Assembly: GCA_963662175.1 (NCBI GenBank)
Contig: OY759225.1
Location: 5,839,107-5,903,106 of the forward strand
Length of the DNA stretch: 64,000 nt
Source: Aradus depressus
Lineage: Eukaryota > Arthropoda > Insecta > Hemiptera > Aradidae
Direction of reading: 5' to 3'
Part shown: piece after piece, positions 11,019 to 21,409 of the stretch
Layout: every line of letters begins with the position of its first letter
Numbering within the stretch: the first letter of the stretch is position 1
Made by a program: the position numbers and the translations under genes
Notes under the pieces: generated by a model
Databases searched by the model: none
What the model saw: the letters and a program-made list of their open reading frames with translations, nothing else
Told to the model about the DNA's origin: nothing

Positions 11019-11130
11019 TTTCTATATCTCGCACATTGGGACCTGGTGATGGGACGAAACATCGTTAGAATAAACACACTTCCGAAGAGTTTTTTTTGAA
11101 AAATAGTTATCTTAATTTTTATAAAATTGA
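11019..11130 (+). mobile_element. 3' part of the repeat shared with 1.8-2.08 kb
   Basis: CTATATCTCGCACATTGGGA, then GGTGATGGGACGAAAC and TAGAATAAACAC. Diverged inverted counterpart at 1800-1920. Class not determined. Confidence 0.5.
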
Positions 11131-11908
11131 AAAATGTGTCTACTTATTATAAACGTATCTTGTATTAATTTTTTTATATACTCATATATTTTCAAGCATT
11201 TATTTGTTCAGTTTTTATTAATTTCATTTTACTTTTTTTAATAGTTTTGTTATTACTACTAATCATAGGTGTGTTAGACTCAAGTAGTTATAAATCTAAT
11301 CTATAAGCTATCTTAATGTATAAATTCATTTGACGTATCCTATTACCATTATTGGTTTAAAGGAAATTAAGTTATTATTATTATTATTATTATTAATATC
11401 CTGATGTTTTTATTGGCGTTGTACGATTCAAGGTACACTTTTGTTGACGAAGGTTCAGAAGTTTAAGAGGGTCCTCTTTTGATCTTAGAAACCCCCACGA
11501 AGTTGATAGTGTTCTAAAGTTCACTGTTTTATTTAAGTTTGATGAATAACCTGACTTCATAGGTTCATTGTAAAGTTTGGCATCTTGAAACTTTAAGACA
11601 ATGAACTCGAAACTGACAAAGCCCATATTCTCTCATATTTTCTACATACAGCTTTAATCCCTTTAAAGATATTCTGAAAACTATCAATCCTATATCGATC
11701 CTAATATATTAATTGCTTTTAAAACATCTTAATTGAAATTTGTATGTCATTCACTTGGACTTCCATATATCGAATTCTCTGTACATCGATTTTTTTTTTT
11801 TTTTTATTCCGCGAAGTTTTAATAGAGAAAAAGTTGACGGTGGTTCACAACGAATTAATCAATTAAGTTTCCGCTCTCTTTCCAAAATTTGGGCTAAAAT
11901 TAAATAAT
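11131..11908. other. Unassigned AT-rich DNA
   Basis: Contains an (ATT)n microsatellite at about 11372-11396 and a poly(T) run near 11790. A 77-codon minus-strand frame at 11393-11626 has no recognisable motif. Confidence 0.35.
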
Positions 11909-11975
11909 GGACAGGGCCGGCCCTACTATAGGGCGAACGGAACGGCCTCTCCAGGCGCCAAGTCCCAGGGTAAAG
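11909..11975 (+). mobile_element. hAT terminal fragment
   Basis: CAGGGCCGGCCCTACTATAG followed by GGCGCCAAGTCCC fits the conserved terminal and subterminal sequence of a widespread animal hAT family. Only the end is present. Confidence 0.45.
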
Positions 11976-12024
11976 GAAAAAAATATTTTGATTGCGAGCG
12001 TGTGGCTAGTGTGGTATGTGAATG

Positions 12025-12036
12025 ACCTCATATGTT
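12025..12036. repeat. TSD of LINE at 12037-13485, left copy
   Basis: ACCTCATATGTT here and again at 13486-13497 flanks the LINE; the last two T may belong to the poly(T). This fixes both element boundaries. Confidence 0.9.
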
Positions 12037-13485
12037 TTTTTTTTTTTTTTTTTTTTTTTTTTCTTAGTTTTTATTTAACGTCGCATCGACTGCAGGGCCA
12101 TTAGCGACGACTATTGCTTCTATATGTCTTCGTAGAAGTTTTTGTCTTGAAGGAACTGGATGAGTCCGTTGTATTCGTCGGTGGGTGTTTGAAGTAGTTT
12201 TTTCATGTCAGTCGGTAGTTTGTATTTCTTTCTTAATGCGGTGTAGTTTGTGCAGTTAGTCAGTATATGTTGTACTGTGAGCTCTGTATAGTCTTGGTTG
12301 CAGGAGCATGTCGGGTGTTCAAGTCCAAGAAGTAAGTAGGAATGTGTCAGTTTCGTATGTCCAAGTCTTAGTCTTGTGATGACTACCGTGTCTCGTCTGT
12401 TCATGTTGCTTGGAGGTTTCCATGGCTTGTTTTCGTCTTTTATTTTTCTGAGTTTGTTGTCAGTCGTCTGAGTCCATTGATTGTTCCAGTGTTGTTCAAT
12501 TTTGTTTTTGAAGTAGGTTGAAAGGTCTTGTGCTGTGTTAACTGTTTGTTGCGGCAGTAAGGAGGAGAGTGCAGCGTCTTTTGCAGCAATGTCTGCTTTT
12601 TCGTTCCCAGAAATGCCAACATGGGACGGGATCCAAATTAGTTTTAATTTTTTTTGTTTTTTAATTAATTTTGAATGCCATGAGTGAATTTCTTGAATGC
12701 TTTTGTCAACCGACCAAAGATTTTGAATCGCCAGAATCGAGCTAAGAGAATCTGTGAAAATAAGAAATTTGGAATTTTGTGATTGGGATGTGAATATAAA
12801 AGCTTGCAGTAACGTGAAAAGTTCTCCTGTGAAAATGCTGCATTCTGGATTGATTTTGAACGTCCAGTTCGAATCTGGGGTGACTACTGCACATCCCACA
12901 CCCTCCTCCATCTTGGATGCGTCTGTGTAGATCCTGGTGTAGTCCATGTGTCTCCTGCATATGTCATTGTGTTTCTGTATAAAGTATTGTGCCGGTGTAT
13001 CTGTTTTCTTGTGTTTGTGTAGTTCCATGTTTGTGTTCACAGGGCTCCACATCCAAGGCGGGTCCCCGCTCTGCATTCTTTTTTCCACTTTGTTCCGGGT
13101 CGCTATGTTAAAATGTACCAAGTATTTTCGTACTCTTGAGCAGAAAGGAGCAAACTGGTTGTTTATTGGAGGACGAGCAGCTGTGAAGACGTCATGAGTA
13201 TCAGACTTTGAAGCTAATTTAGCAGCGTGTTTCAGAGTGAGGTACTTTCTTCTGTCGCTCAGAGGGAGCTCGCCTACTTCACTAAGAATGCTAGTCACTG
13301 GGCTGGTATAGAAAGCTCCAATGGCAAGTCTCAGTCCGGAATGATGGACAGGGTCTAGCATTTTGAGTGTTCGTTCCCTCGCTGAGTTGTACACAATAGA
13401 TCCGTAATCTAGTTTGTTCCGGACTAGGGCTCTATAAGTTGTTAGCAATACTTCCCTCCCTGATCCCCAATTTTGGTGGGTTATT
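12037..13485 (-). mobile_element. 5'-truncated I-superfamily LINE with poly(A)
   Basis: The element lies on the minus strand. Its poly(A) appears as a poly(T) run at 12037-12061, then a 3' UTR with GCTAATGGCCCTGCAG and GCGACGTTAAATAAAA, then the RT/RNase H ORF. The target-site duplication is at 12025-12036 and 13486-13497. Only the end of the reverse transcriptase and everything 3' of it are present, as expected from incomplete target-primed reverse transcription. Confidence 0.92.
12120..13482 (-). CDS. LINE ORF2 C-terminus: RT thumb, RNase H, Cys/His motif
   Basis: Open from the 5' truncation (peptide THQNWGSGREVLLTTYRALV) to the stop at 12120; the first ATG lies at 13448. The first ~110 residues match the segment after the RT palm domain (LVRNKLDYGSIVYNSA). 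An RNase H domain follows, with its acidic residues in IYTDAS, FTGELFTLLQA, IFTDSLSS and GNEKADIAAKDA. The C-terminus has a CSC...H...C motif in PTCSCNQDYTELTVQHIL. RNase H after RT points to the I group of non-LTR elements. No internal stop, so the insertion is fairly young, but it lacks the endonuclease and RT active site and cannot move by itself. Confidence 0.93.
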
Positions 13486-13510
13486 ACCTCATATGTTGTT
13501 TTATTAGTTA

Positions 13511-14256
13511 TTGTTATTTTATTTTTTTATTTTGCCGTAAGACTAATTGTAGTCCTATAAAGCCGGAGCGAGTATGTAGTAGTCTATTTATCTTCTTATT
13601 ACAATTCTATTTTTGATTTTGTAATAAATTTAAAGAGTTTGTTAACTTTTTCTATGTTATTAATGTTAGCTATTGTTTGAAGAAATCTGTTTTCGTTGGA
13701 TAGTAGCGTCTCATGTTGTCTCTGGTTGTCGTATTTTTTGCACTTGGTGAAAATGTGGACTACGTCCTCAGTCTCATCGCAGTGTTCACAGTTGGGGGAT
13801 GGTTTTATTTTTATGAGACGTAAGTATTTGTTTGTTCTGGCATGTCCGGTCCTCAGTCGTGTCAAGTATATGATCTGTTTAGTCGTCAGTGTCTTACTGT
13901 GTGGGTGGAACCATGGCTTTGTCGTTACTGTCTCCTGTACTCTGTAGTGGTATTGTCCTTTGGTTTGGGATATGTCAGTATAGTTGGTTTGCCATTCCGT
14001 TAGTGTCTGATGTTGTATGATGGAAAGGGTATCTTCTAAGGTCAAGTCGATTCTGAGTGTCACTGTGTCCTTTTCCGTTCCTCCCTTGGCAAGTTGGTCA
14101 GCTCTGCCGTTGTCATTCAAATTGATGTGTCCAGGAATCCATTGAATGTAATAGTTCTTATCTGACTGGTAAATAGTTGTAGCTATTGTGGAGAGTATGT
14201 AGTTGCTTCGAGTTTTGAGGTGAAGGTTGCGTAGTAGTTGGCAGGCTTATTAGTGC
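13511..14256 (-). mobile_element. Second 5'-truncated LINE, 11-bp TSD
   Basis: Flanked by TTTATTAGTTA at 13500-13510 and 14257-14267. The 3' side (low coordinates) is A-rich on the minus strand. It holds the C-terminal part of a different RNase H-bearing LINE. Its left TSD starts 3 bp after the right TSD of the neighbouring LINE. Confidence 0.85.
13599..14246 (-). pseudogene. LINE RNase H end plus C-terminal Cys/His domain
   Basis: The frame opens at the truncation point (peptide ACQLLRNLHLKTRSNY) and continues through YYIQWIPGHINLNDNGRADQ, the last RNase H motif with its conserved His and Asp. The downstream domain includes LTRLRTGHARTNKYL and a zinc-knuckle-like CEHCDETEDVVHIFTKC. The stop lies just before 13599. 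The protein differs clearly from the 12.1-13.5 kb LINE, so it is a separate family. No RT domain; non-functional. Confidence 0.9.
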
Positions 14257-14267
14257 TTTATTAGTTA

Positions 14268-15097
14268 GTAAAATAATACAAATGAATGATCTCTTTATAA
14301 AAGTAATTTTTGTGATAAATAAATGTACCTTAATTCCTACATATTTTGTTTGTCATTCTACATCAACTGTTCCTATAAGTAGTGTGAAGAGTACGGTGCC
14401 AACGAGCATAAGGATAATAAGGATTGTACAGGAGTAATCCCTTTAAACAATAAAAATTATAATAATAATTATTATTATTTCTTCTTCGGATATTTTGGTC
14501 AGGACCAATCAAAACACATTTTCATATTAACTTTTTGTAGACTATCATCGTTTCTAGTTGAAGCCTCTCCATTGACATGGCTGTATTAATATTTAAAAGG
14601 ACAGACAGACAGAGGATTGGAAACATGAAATTGCGATGAACCCCCAACACAGACCTTCTCACAGATTATACAACTTCTCCTATACTTCATACAGCTGAGG
14701 GAAGTATAAACATATTTTCATGTACAAATCAAACTTCGAAATTGGTATTTTTTTTTTTTTGTGTAAGGCATGATACCCTCCACTGCTGTTCACTCCCTTC
14801 TGTTCCGCATGAAGGAATTCTCGGAAATCGAATCTGGAAATGTGAAGTCGAGTATGGACACAGTATCTTGGATTTGAGGGAAAGTCCTGGGGCTACTTGA
14901 TTTATTCTTTGGACCATACAAGGAAAAAAAAAAAAAAAAACTCTCGGTTTGCCCCCACTGCTAGTCAGAGGTTGACAGAACGAGGTGGGACAGGGTTCAC
15001 TCAGACTACCCTCGCTTCATCGCAATTTCGGAGATCTCCAGCTCAATTTATTTATTTATATTTTGTACTTTTTTTTATTCATTATTATATATTTTTT
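14268..15097. other. Unassigned; GC-richer segment 14757-15040
   Basis: AT-rich at first, with an (ATT)-rich patch near 14460. Two GC-richer blocks separated by poly(A) follow. Open frames on either strand are short and unrecognised. Confidence 0.3.
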
Positions 15098-15131
15098 ACT
15101 TCCCCAGCTTTAAGAAGTATGGGGGAAGTTA

Positions 15132-15728
15132 CAGGGGCGTAGCCAGGATTTTGAGGGGGGGGGGGGGGCAAAGTTAGGCTACAGGGGTGGGAGGTATAGA
15201 CTCCCGGGGGCACAGCCCGCAGTTTCCGCGGTTAGCGCTGTAGACTTTTTGTTATTAATTTGGGAGGCTCGGACCCCTAGAAACTCCCCCTGAGGTAACC
15301 ACTGACTGTAATACTTAAGCTGACTTTACATGCGCAGCAAAAATGCAAATGCACGCTATGTCTGTGTGTCTGTCTGTGCTTTTAGAATTGAATGACTTAC
15401 AGCCAATAGCGTACATTTGCTGCTGCTGCGCTTTGCATTTTTACTGCGCATGTAAAATCAGCTTTAAGAGAATAAGTTATAACATAAATGAAGATTTTGA
15501 GCGAGGAAATGAAATGATCGAATCCATGTCCCGCACTTGCAACAGCTGATTGCTGATTTAGGAATCAGACGCACGAGAAATTTGAAGATCCTATTGGTAA
15601 CTTGCAAGCAATCCATTTTTAATAAAAACTATTTTTTTAGATTATTTAATTTTTATCTTGTTTTGCTCTGACCAGGGGGGGGGGGTACGAGCCACCCCCT
15701 GCCCCCCCCCCCCTGGCTACGCCCCCGT
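15132..15728. mobile_element. hAT-type MITE with CAGGGGCGTAGCCAGG ends
   Basis: Terminal inverted repeats CAGGGGCGTAGCCAGG (left) and CCTGGCTACGCCCCC (right, worn), with GAAGTTA duplicated at 15125-15131 and 15729-15735. The ends and the ~8-bp TSD size are those of hAT elements. G-rich and C-rich runs lie just inside the ends. Carries a smaller palindromic element at 15314-15468. Confidence 0.85.
15314..15468. mobile_element. Small palindromic MITE nested in the hAT MITE
   Basis: CTTAAGCTGACTTTACATGC at the left and its near reverse complement ending GCTTTAAG at the right give ~35-bp inverted ends (ACATGCGCAG, AAAATGCAAA shared). The TTAA-like flank is suggestive only. Confidence 0.75.
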
Positions 15729-16449
15729 GAAGTTATGAAAGCTGTCCAGAATTCGATGCTGAGTTTCCACCAAAATGTTTTCTGACATCCTGATCTCAAA
15801 AATGAAAAAATAAATTTCTGTCTTTGTGTGTGTCTTTAAACACGATAACTCCTCATAAAATGAATGTATCGACAAGACATTTTATTTGTGTATCCAGAAC
15901 CCCATAAGGTCAACACATATTGATTTTCAGCCAAATCACTTATTATTTTTCCAAAAAATCAGCCGAAGGGAAGGTGGGAACAAAGGAGGACTCAACGCAA
16001 AACCCCTAATAATTGCCAATGTATGAGAATTAAGAAGTCCCTATGTAAGTCAACTATTGATGTGAGCCCAAACAAAAGATTGGTTTTGGAGGGAGAGCAA
16101 AAACTTAATTTGTGCAGGGGAAGTACATTGCAGATGATTCACCGTATTTTTTTTTAAATTAACGCCTAAATTTTCCAAATTTGAACTAGAGATAACACCT
16201 TTCTACTGTAGTATTGTATTAGGACTGCAGTTATTCCCCTGTGAGACCATGAAAGGCCACACACATTAGGCCATACGAAACCTGACAGCTCACTAACGTA
16301 ATTATAAGTTACAAATAGCCCGGGCTTCTGTGAAGTGTTGGCTCTGTCCTGGGTGCTTTGGTCAACATTTAATACGCAGCCCCTGTCAAGTATATTTTGA
16401 TTAAAACTGTGTACAGCCAAATTATTGGAATTTTATATGAAAATTTTCA

Positions 16450-16971
16450 TAATAGGATAAATCTGTCTACCATTAACTACCTCTGATGCGTACGCCCTTA
16501 TGGAGACCGGTAGGGTTCACACGAGTAGTAAAATCTTTAAAAAAATGATCAAATGGTGGACCAGTCTACTTAATCTAAGTGATGAAACAATCCCTAAAAT
16601 GTGCTACAATAGACTGATAGAGCTTTCAGATTCTTCTAATATGCCTTTTAATTGGACCCTTGAACTAAGAAATAGCCTGTCTTCTATAGGAGCTTATGAC
16701 GTCTGAAAATCTCAAAATTCTAAAATTGTAGAAAATGAATTTAACAATTTAATCACTTCATTCCAAAATAAACTCATCAGTAAAGAGCCATGGTGGCCGT
16801 GCGGGCTAGAGCGTAGGGCTTTGGTCGCATGGTTTCACCATGGTTTGCGGGTTCGAATCCCGTCCGGGAGTGAGTTTTATTTCGTAGATAGAACTCCCTC
16901 CCGGGGCCATGGATGTCTTAAATAATTATATATAACACATTGACATGGCTAATATGCACCGATCATAAAGC

Positions 16972-17008
<37 letters not shown>

Positions 17009-17395
17009 TGTTGAAAAATCCTCAACTGCAAGTACAACTTATATTATAGAAACATGTGCTCTTTTGGTTCTGTGAGTTGCCATATGTTATTTAATTGTCA
17101 TATCAACAAAATTAGAGCAGTAGGTCAGTTACGTTTGGCTTCTAAACACCATATCAGTTTATATATAAATAAAGAAAAAATTATTTTTGAAAAGAATCAA
17201 TGTAGATGTTGTTCTAGAGAACTCAAAGAAGATATCGTTCATTTTTTATTAAACTGTCCTTTGTATAATAATATTAGAGAAAGATATTTATCCAAATATA
17301 TTTAAAACTCTGATGAAGATGAAAGTAATTTTATTAGAATATTAGAGATTGTTTCTATAGAGCAAATTAATGATGTATATTACTATATATTCTAA
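16450..17395 (+). pseudogene. LINE ORF2 C-terminus split by a SINE2
   Basis: The part before the SINE encodes ALMETGRVHTSSKIFKKMIK and FNWTLELRNSLSSIGAYDV. After the SINE, IRAVGQLRLASKHHISLY is followed by a CRCC...H...C motif in the block ending HFLLNCPLYNNIRERY. This is the usual C-terminal region of a non-LTR retrotransposon without RNase H. It is broken by a TGA after AYDV, where a Trp codon is likely ancestral, and by the SINE2 at 16785-17006. No RT core remains. Confidence 0.75.
16785..17006 (+). mobile_element. SINE2, full length with poly(A)
   Basis: tRNA-like head GCCATGGTGGCCGTGCGGGC (A box GGCTAGAGCG) and B box GCGGGTTCGAATCCCG, then body GAGTTTTATTTCGTAGATAG and GGCTAATATGCACCGA, ending in a ~34-nt poly(A). 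The long variable region suggests a type-II (Leu/Ser-like) tRNA origin. Inserted into the LINE pseudogene. Confidence 0.92.
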
Positions 17396-17680
17396 ATTCT
17401 ATTAATTTAAAAAAGCAAACTTTAAAAAATCTAACTTACAATAAAAAAATTAAAGTAAAATTAAGAATAGAGGACAAAAAAATAATAAAGATAATGGGAA
17501 ATGAATTAAAGTTGAGATTTTCATATTAAGTTTTTGTTAAATACTTGTTATTTACAGTTTAAGTACAAAGTGGTTTGACTTAATGTTTATTACTTTGGTT
17601 TTTTTTTTTTTAAAGTCATTATCATATGTATATGTGTATGTATGTATATATATAAAAGTATATATTTTTCTGTTTTGCTT

Positions 17681-17818
17681 ATATAAGTAAATGTGCGCAT
17701 TTATTATAATATTTAGATATTTAGAAATTTATTAAGCTGTAATATTCTTATATAAGTAAATGTGCGCATTTATTATAATATTTAGATATTTAGAAATTTA
17801 TTAAGCTGTAATATTCTT
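17681..17818. repeat. Tandem duplication, 69-bp period
   Basis: ATATAAGTAAATGTGCGCAT and the following ~49 bp occur twice, 69 bp apart and essentially identical. Confidence 0.95.
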
Positions 17819-18294
17819 ACTTTATTATTATATCGGATGTATATTCAAATTGTACCCCAACTCTCTACAATAAGCCTTAATAGGCTTCAATGTAGTAATA
17901 AATAAAAAATAAATAAATAATAGGATAAATCCGTACTTGTAATTCATTTACGGAAATCACAAAAGAAAGAAAAGTCGTCGGTGAATCATTGGCTATGTTC
18001 TTCAATTACGTTTTCCACGTTCTGTTGACTTTAAATCTGTCAACTATATATATAATTTTAAAAAGCAATGTAACAATCGAGCACGTGTAACTTAATTCGC
18101 AGTACTCAGGATCAAGTCCAGCCTCAGCGGACTGTCCGATGCATACTAAATGGAATTAAATCAAAACAAAGAATAACATAGGGTCAACAAGTTAATGATT
18201 CGTTTGTATGTTATGTTAATGAGTTTATGGAATTGAGAGGTGGACTTATGAAAGGTGAAAATGATAAGTGGGACTGACAGTTGGAATTGTGAGA
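17819..18294. other. Unassigned, with a CTTCCCCAG-family end fragment
   Basis: GTCGTCGGTGAATCATTGGC at about 17972 resembles the family's terminal motif. The rest is unrecognised. Confidence 0.35.
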
Positions 18295-18480
18295 TATGGA
18301 ATTGATAGTTGCAATTGAGAGAGATTAATTTAAAGAGGTGGAATAGATAGAGGTGAAATAGAGGGAGGTGGAATAGAAGTAGGTGGAATAGATAGAGATG
18401 GAATAGAGGGAGGTGGAATAGAGGTAGGTGGAATAGATAGAGATGGAATAGAGGGAGGTGGAAAAGATACGGTGGTATTG
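18295..18480. repeat. GGTGGAATAGA-type minisatellite
   Basis: Imperfect tandem units of ~16 bp (AGAGGGAGGTGGAATAG, GATAGAGATGGAATAG), giving a purine-rich plus strand. A 32/48-bp superperiod is visible in the second half. Confidence 0.9.
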
Positions 18481-19494
18481 AGAGAAGTCAATTAGAATAT
18501 CTTCCTCCCCTAACTCAACGATTTATCTTTAGGAACGCGACACATCTCCAAACATAATATGAATAAATAGTTTTTCTTCTGACTTCTGATTTCAGTCGAT
18601 TAAAATTTATTTTGGGGAATAGGAACAAATAAATGACTCATAAATCAATATAATTATTTATTTATGTCTTTTTCAACAGCAAGTTACAGCAAAGCACTAC
18701 ACATTTTAAAGCCTAAATTAATTACAATCTTATTTCATATTACAAACTAATTACCTAATATCTTATATTATAGTTTATGTACAATTTATTAATTAAAAGA
18801 ATAATAAGTTTTAATATTATTGTTGGCAACTTTTTAATCATATACAATGTAATTTAAATATTTATAATAGCCACCCATTATAATACTGTCGCAAAATCAA
18901 ATCGACTTACATTCATTCATATTCATTGAATGTCCGATAGATTCAAGCTTCATCATTTTTTGAATTAAAATACAAAATAATTTTACAACTGGACTAGTTG
19001 TGGATAAATAACTGTACCCAAAATGGAAAATATTTGATTTCAAAATGTATTACAGAGGGTGCAATATACAAAAATGTATGAGGAACATAAGTCAAAAAAT
19101 TGTTATAATTAACCCAAAAATAATTTGAGAAAATTAGTCGCTTTAAAAATTCAAAAATTATATAAACTGTCTTACAATATTTTTGATAGTTAATTTATTA
19201 TCAATAAATAAATGAGTGAACAAAAACAGATTTAGTCGAATTAAGACAAAAACTGATAATTTGGCATTTCATCATATTTTTTTTATTACAACATTTTTTA
19301 GAAAAATGTGTAAGCTTAATAATAAAAATTTTTGTACAGAAAGTTACAATATTACACACGATTTCATTGGATAAGCCAGTTTTTTTGTTAAAACTAGTTC
19401 TATCTATAGAAAGTTGATCAAGATCTTTTCTGTTATCTCCCGCCAATATACTGTATGTATAGTGTCTTATTATATACACTATAATGTATATGAC
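18481..19494. other. AT-rich, no gene
   Basis: Nothing recognised; a 92-codon minus-strand frame at 19201-19479 is Asn/Ile/Lys-rich, as expected by chance in AT-rich DNA. Confidence 0.4.
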
Positions 19495-19848
19495 GACGCT
19501 GGTAGCTCAGTGGTATGCGTGCTTGTCTTCTGAGCTCAAGGTCGTGGGTTCAAAACCCGACCGAGGCCCTTAGTTTATTTTTTATCTGGTGCTGGGAGGT
19601 AAAATAAACTTAACCATGGCGTCCTTCGGATGGGACGTGGGGCGATGGTCCCGAGCCTGTACGATGTCAGATAATCGTTAAAGACCCCTACCCTAGGTGA
19701 ATAAAAATTTAGGGTAGGCAAAATTTAAGTCTCCCACAGTAGAGTCGAGCTCATGTCCACCAGAGTGACGAAAGAGCACTCTGGTAGTAGGCGATATGAC
19801 CTCGTAGTTTAAAGCCCGGCCCTGAGTCACAATAACTATACTAATAAT
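19495..19848 (+). mobile_element. SINE1, full length
   Basis: Head GACGCTGGTAGCTCAGTGG with A box, B box GGGTTCAAAACCCGACC, then TCCTTCGGATGGGACG, GGTAGGCAAAATTTA, CCACCAGAGTGACGAAAGAG and CAATAACTA tail. Clear TSDs were not found. Confidence 0.93.
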
Positions 19849-20905
19849 TGCTTATTATATCTTATATAATATTCTATCCCTCATAAATTCCGTTGTAATA
19901 TAATGCATTGTAATGGCCCTCAAGATGCTAATTATTATAACAACTCTAGCCTACAACAATGATTTTCATAGTGTCTTACTTAAAAGTTTATTATAAAAAT
20001 GGCTTCTGTAATTTCTTATATAACAGTGACTATTAAAATGTATTATATAACAATGGCTGTTATAGCATCTAACAATGGAACAACATATAACCAAAAGGAT
20101 AAATGTACTGAAATAGTATTATTATGTAGAAGATATAATAAGCCATTGTTGTTATAATAAGCAATTGTTACATTATTGTGTATATAAGACTCTATAAAAG
20201 CCAGTGTTACAACACAATGTCAATGATATATTATAGTGCATATAATAAGCCACAATAGATACATGAGTGGGATAGATGAGCTGGATTTCTATAGGTAGAA
20301 ATAGCTGTTACAAAAATTGTAAGTTTCTGTTCAAAAACTGTTGCTGATAAACCTATAAATAACGAGGAAAGCCAGCTGATTATAACTAGAAAAGAATTTT
20401 TTTTTACTAATCCGGTTTTTGCCATAAAATCTCCAATTTCAACTTTTGTATAATTTTTAAACATTTCAAAAATTTAAATAGGAATGAAGGAAATCACTTT
20501 ATGTGAAGAAATTGAAAACAAAAAAATATAAATAAATAAATACAATTTAAAAAAAGTTTTTTTTCTCTTATTTCACTCATGGTTTAGTCAATGGAGTTGC
20601 GGATAGTTCCTGTATTTAGATAATGTTTTTTACAGGTTGAACAATTCAATTTTTAAACAGACCAACTTTCTTTTACTGTTTTAGTTTTAGTAATCGAAGC
20701 TCCTCATATATCGATATTTAAACACTTGAAAACTTCGTTGTTTTGCCAACCCTAAAGCTATATAGGTATTCTATGCCAAGTCAGCCACTTTCGGACAATA
20801 ACGCTCTCAGAATTTCATGAAATTTTAGAAATTCGTGAAAAATCACGTTTTTCCCTTCTCAATTTTGTGCATCTTCAGACCAATTTGCATCCTCATGAAG
20901 AAAGT
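19849..20905. other. AT-rich; scattered ATAACAATGGCT motifs
   Basis: Between 19850 and 20260 short motifs such as ATAACAATGGC and GCCATTGTTGTTATAA recur in both orientations, suggesting a worn palindromic repeat. The remainder is unrecognised. Confidence 0.3.
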
Positions 20906-21230
20906 CCTTCGGATGGGTCTTTAAACGATGGTCCCGAACCTATATCAGCTACTCGTGAAAGACCCCGTAAATTCATGGCGAAAGAGCGCTCTGGTAGTAG
21001 GTGATATGACCTCGTAGTTAAAGCTCGAGCACGAGTCACAATAACTAATAATCTATTTGTAAATAAAAAAAAGAATGTTACTTATTAACGTTAACCATGA
21101 AAGGTTCAATTTGAAAACGTTAAGAACTGCCGTTGTAATGGATGTATCGTCATGAAATCGGTACTCTTTAAATAATAACAAAATATTCTAAAACAGAAAA
21201 AAAAAATTATTTTATTTTGGTTAAATATTT
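20906..21230 (+). mobile_element. SINE1 3' half plus shared downstream flank
   Basis: SINE1 sequence from GTCCTTCGGATGGG to CGAGTCACAATAACTA (about 20906-21052, with deletions). The following ~175 bp (ATTAACGTTAACCATGAAAG, AACGTTAAGAACTGC, AATAACAAAATATTCTAAAA) is also found after the SINE1 at 22709-22993. SINE and flank were duplicated together. Confidence 0.8.
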
Positions 21231-21243
21231 GTTATTATGGATG

Positions 21244-21409
21244 TGATTGTCTTGAGCCTGTACGATGTCAGGTACTCGATTATATAATACTCCTCCCTAC
21301 TCTAGGTGAATAAAAATTTAGGATAGGCAAAATTTAGAACTCCCGTCGTAGAGTCGGGCTCATGTCCACCAGAGTGACGAAAGAGCCCGGGCATGAGACA
21401 TAATAACTA
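21244..21409 (+). mobile_element. SINE1 fragment, 3' half
   Basis: From GAGCCTGTACGATGTCAGGT to GAGACATAATAACTA; a deletion joins GACGAAAGAG directly to CCCGGGCATGAG. Confidence 0.88.

Larger units (their letters stand above)
15098..16143 (-). repeat. CTTCCCCAG family, reverse copy with nested insertions
   Basis: Starts with the end hairpin ACTTCCCCAG...GGGGGAAGTT and ends with GGGGAAGTACATTGCAGATG and ATTCACCG, the inverse of the family's GTGAATCACCGGCAATG end. Interrupted by the hAT-type MITE at 15132-15728. Internal modules CACGATAACTCC, GATTTTCAGCC and CAGCCGAAGGGAAGG are present. Confidence 0.75.

Noticed and set aside
12946..13197. Plus-strand ORF inside the LINE
   Set aside because: Antisense shadow of the RT/RNase H ORF.
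19495..19570. tRNA gene at the head of SINE1 copies
   Set aside because: The A and B boxes are present, but the head is always followed by the same SINE body, copies have TSDs, and no clean cloverleaf with an acceptor stem closes. These are tRNA-derived SINE heads, not tRNA genes.
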